Assembly: GCA_947427205.1 (NCBI GenBank)
Contig: CANEHB010000007.1
Coordinates: 1 to 64,000 of the forward strand
From: an uncultured Clostridium sp.
GTDB lineage: Bacteria > Bacillota > Clostridia > TANB77 > CAG-508
Reading direction: 5' to 3'
Length of the DNA: 64,000 nt
A program made the translations under genes and the position numbers. Shown here in pieces: positions 61,481 to 64,000 of this stretch (the first letter of the stretch is position 1; each line of letters starts with the position of its first letter). The notes beneath the pieces were generated by a model. It searched no databases, was not told the origin of the DNA, and worked only from the letters and a program-made list of their open reading frames with translations.

Positions 61481-63430
61481 TTATAAAAATTCTAGCGACC
61501 TCCGCAACCGCCTCCGCCGCCTCCGGCCTCCGCCGCCACCAGAGAATCCACCTCCACTGCCACTTCCACTACTACTTGAAGAATGTGCCACATTATAGGC
61601 TGATCTAGCATCTCTATAAACATTTTCTAATCCACTACTTAATGAATTAAAACAATTTTCTCCATAATTAGTGTTATTTATTATATGCCAATACGTATAT
61701 CTATAAAATCCATTACTATAACTTGTTCCAGTTTGATTCTCTTCCATAAACATTTCAGGGTGAACTACTTTTAATTGTTTTATAACTTGTTTTGATATTC
61801 CAAAAGTAGTTGCATATACTAAAAATTTCTCCCATAAAACTATATCTGGAACTTGTTTATCTTTTAATAAAGAGTAATCTTCCATATATTTTTTCAAACC
61901 TCTCCATTGATGTAATTCCAAATCACCTTTTTGTGAAAGTAATGTTATTTTATTTATATTACTATTATAAACAGCTATGTTAGCTATTAATAGTATATAT
62001 AATGAAAATACAAATATAGCAATTGGTGCAATGAAAAATAGTATTACAAGCACAACTATATTAAAAGTCATTTTTCTTCTCCATTTTTCTGTAAGTTTAT
62101 ACCTTGTTTTATCAAAATTTCCACATTCATTTTGATATGTTTTAACTATTTTTTCTAATTTTTGAAGTCTTCCATATACTTTATCATAATGTTTTTTTGC
62201 ATATTTTGAAAATTCTTTTGTAGTTATATATCCATTTCCACTTGAATTTACTGCTTCTTTTAATATTTCAAAAATAATTTCTTCATCTTTTGTTAATTCT
62301 ACTTCTTTACTATCTTCACTTAAAATTATTTTTACTTCATCTTTATCTATTGGCTCAAACTCAACTAAATTTTTTAAAGACAAATCTAATATTGTTGCTG
62401 CAAAAATTTTAGGTAAATTCATCCCAATTACAGAAGTATTATTTTGATAAAAATATAAATATGAAGCTCTTGCTGGTGTTGCATTTGGTTCATCTGGTAT
62501 CTCTCTAAAATATTCTATATGTGGATCTGGATATGCATATTGTTCCTTTAATTTATTTCCTTTTTTATTAATTCTAATAACTCTAAAAACTGTAATTAAT
62601 ATAACAAGTGCATTCCCAATTATAAAAACCGATACTTGTATTATAGCCATTCGTCTTTCTTCATTTGCTTCATCTGCCCATCTTTGTTCTTGTATTAAAA
62701 TACGTTCTAATCTATCTTTATTCGTTGTATTATATACATTGTCATATATATTTTCTTCTGTAACAACTCTAACTTCTATCATAGTTCCTTCTGATAATGA
62801 ATCAATAGAGAAAGAAACAACATCTTTAGCTGTCCTTTCAATATTTCCTGTTAAATCTCCGTGTGCCCATACTCTTAATTTTTCAATATCACTTACTTCT
62901 TTTGGTAATTTTATAGTACCAGTAACATTTTTTCCTGAAATTTGGTTATCAGTACCTAAAAATTGCCAATATATCTCTGTACAGTCATTATATACTTTTA
63001 CAGCATCTTCTATTGTATAATATAGCTTATAAGTTCTAGTAGCTGTAGAATTATCTAATCCAACATTCCAAGCTATTTCAAATTTATAGTCACTTAGTGC
63101 TAATGCATAAAAACATCCACTATCTACATGATATTGTTCTTCATAAATTTTTTGTAATGGTTTTTCTACACCATTTTCATCAATTCTTGAAACTTTAACA
63201 TTAGTTATTGCAGAATACTTAGAACTATCAAGTCTAAAATCTTTAAAAACTGTATTTGTTTCACTTATTTTTATATTCCAAGTCTCTACTACATCCATAC
63301 TACCATCTGAATTTACAGTAACATCATAATTAAGAGATTTCCATTTTTGTGTTCCTGCATATGATTTTATGTTTAGAAGTAAAATAAAAACTATAAAAAT
63401 TAAAACTGCTCCTAATATCTTCTTTGACAT
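61481..63430 (-). CDS. DUF2207 membrane protein with frameshifted Gly-rich C-terminus
   Basis: About 649 aa from the ATG preceded by GGGAGG; the TTG five codons earlier is inside that site. Signal peptide (residues 4-26), an outer DUF2207 domain (about 28-230), a membrane helix (about 265-285), a winged-helix-like cytoplasmic part, two more helices (about 450-495), and a low-complexity tail. Relatives usually end in a long Gly-rich run. Here the tail switches from GGGFSGGGGG to RRRRRRLRRSLEFL. Removing one base near 61525 restores GGGGG...CGGR and a stop at 61492. Function unknown in the family; surface-exposed. Confidence 0.88.
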   Translation of the reverse strand: MSKKILGAVLIFIVFILLLNIKSYAGTQKWKSLNYDVTVNSDGSMDVVETWNIKISETNTVFKDFRLDSSKYSAITNVKVSRIDENGVEKPLQKIYEEQYHVDSGCFYALALSDYKFEIAWNVGLDNSTATRTYKLYYTIEDAVKVYNDCTEIYWQFLGTDNQISGKNVTGTIKLPKEVSDIEKLRVWAHGDLTGNIERTAKDVVSFSIDSLSEGTMIEVRVVTEENIYDNVYNTTNKDRLERILIQEQRWADEANEERRMAIIQVSVFIIGNALVILITVFRVIRINKKGNKLKEQYAYPDPHIEYFREIPDEPNATPARASYLYFYQNNTSVIGMNLPKIFAATILDLSLKNLVEFEPIDKDEVKIILSEDSKEVELTKDEEIIFEILKEAVNSSGNGYITTKEFSKYAKKHYDKVYGRLQKLEKIVKTYQNECGNFDKTRYKLTEKWRRKMTFNIVVLVILFFIAPIAIFVFSLYILLIANIAVYNSNINKITLLSQKGDLELHQWRGLKKYMEDYSLLKDKQVPDIVLWEKFLVYATTFGISKQVIKQLKVVHPEMFMEENQTGTSYSNGFYRYTYWHIINNTNYGENCFNSLSSGLENVYRDARSAYNVAHSSSSSGSGSGGGFSGGGGGRRRRRRLRRSLEFL

Positions 63431-63743
63431 ATATTTCCTCCCCAAAATACTTTTATAAGCATAAGTTCATAATATTTTCAATGAAAATTTATATTTACAC
63501 TTATTAAAATTTTATGTATAAAAATTTAGAATTAATATTTTGTACACAATAAAAATTGCTGTAAAGTCTAATTTTTACCATAATTGTTTTTTTATAGAAA
63601 GTTATTATACTATAATAGCTTTTCTAGAAGATAAAAAAATTATATATCAAATCATTAATAATTACCATATAATTTTAAAAATTAAAGAAATAACTTCACA
63701 CTTTATATAAATAAAGAACAAAAGTGAACAATATTTAATATGT

Positions 63744-63913
63744 AAATAACAAAAGAGGACATTATGAAAATTGCAAAAAAACAAAAATACATGCAAACTT
63801 CTTCACCTTTGTTCGAGCGCATAACTTATCTATAACTCACTCAGCTAAGAAATATACAAAATTTACCGAAAGATTTATATTATAGGAATTGCTGAGCAAT
63901 TTCCTATAATATA
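63744..63913 (+). repeat. Dispersed ~175-bp structured repeat, copy C
   Basis: Same start (AAATAACAAAAGAGGACATTAT) and terminal hairpin (TTTATATTATAGGAATTGC...CAATTTCCTATAATATAAA) as copy A, but the internal hairpin is shortened and partly lost (CATAACTTATCTATAACTCACTCAGCTAAG). The 63431-63743 stretch before it holds the AT-rich 5' region of the DUF2207 gene, with no clear promoter. Confidence 0.82.
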
Positions 63914-63954
63914 AAAAAGCATACTAATATTAGAAAAACTAATATTAATATGCT
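63911..63954 (-). terminator. Terminator of a minus-strand gene beyond the window
   Basis: AGCATATTAATATTAG and CTAATATTAGTATGCT around TTTTT, then TTTTTT on the minus strand. No gene end is visible inside the window. Confidence 0.75.
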
Positions 63955-64000
63955 CTAAATTATAACTTCCAAAAATTATTATTGTAATTGTTTCATAACT

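Overview
The window is one stretch of a very AT-rich, low-GC Gram-positive (Firmicutes, Clostridia-like) chromosome. The evidence is pervasive A/T third positions, strong AGGAGG ribosome binding sites, TTGACA-17-TATAAT promoters, a T-box leader, ClpC, MutS2, an ECF vitamin transporter, LexA, Obg and carAB. No rRNA, phage or IS transposase gene is visible. Most genes lie on the minus strand; the main plus-strand blocks are nfeD/stomatin (11.5-12.9 kb), DUF2000/MBL (24.6-25.8 kb) and mutS2-folate transport (34.4-40.4 kb).

Left part (0-6.7 kb): a probable histidine-scavenging operon (substrate-binding protein, permease, ATPase continuous in frame with an Xaa-His dipeptidase). In front of it are one strong promoter and TWO tandem attenuators, each with a 14-codon leader peptide carrying three consecutive His codons and each ending in an intrinsic terminator. 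I consider this the most interesting system here. Next comes aspS behind a T-box leader whose specifier reads AAC (Asn) in my manual alignment. From 6.7 to 24 kb there is a pair of GC-richer paralogous small genes, a zinc-ribbon/PH pair (one copy stopped by an in-frame TAA), mltG beside a truncated GH18-like gene, nfeD/stomatin, a cysteine desulfurase, a CDF transporter, clpC, a two-component system, a papain-like hydrolase and two tandem mgtE genes.

Middle (24-45 kb): DUF2000 plus MBL hydrolase, a membrane-anchored GH78 protein, a tRNA cluster (Tyr, Val, Asp, Phe on the minus strand) and tRNA-Met(CAT). There is a PadR-controlled SEDS-family protein with a prefix domain, a DUF1287 protein, and a frameshifted ECF sigma factor with an anti-sigma factor whose outer domain looks like the FtsX extracellular domain. 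Then come mutS2, folT-ecfA-ecfT-folC (folate uptake and trapping), a small decayed CRISPR array without cas genes, lexA, a ferritin-like protein, obg, a cupin and trpS.

Right part (45-64 kb): a lone 69-aa gene with a structured leader, a CadC/CadA-type metal efflux pair, an unrecognised 320-aa protein, an acyl-CoA ligase with TetR regulator, a YtrA-type GntR/ABC operon with a palindromic operator, an 84-aa gene under a perfect 15-bp palindrome, and carA-carB. carAB is preceded by a 46-codon leader ORF that ends inside an intrinsic terminator, closely resembling the enterobacterial pyrBI attenuator. A DUF2207 membrane protein with a frameshifted Gly-rich tail follows. Two families of non-coding repeats are scattered through the window. 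All assignments come from reading the sequence; no database search or folding program was run.
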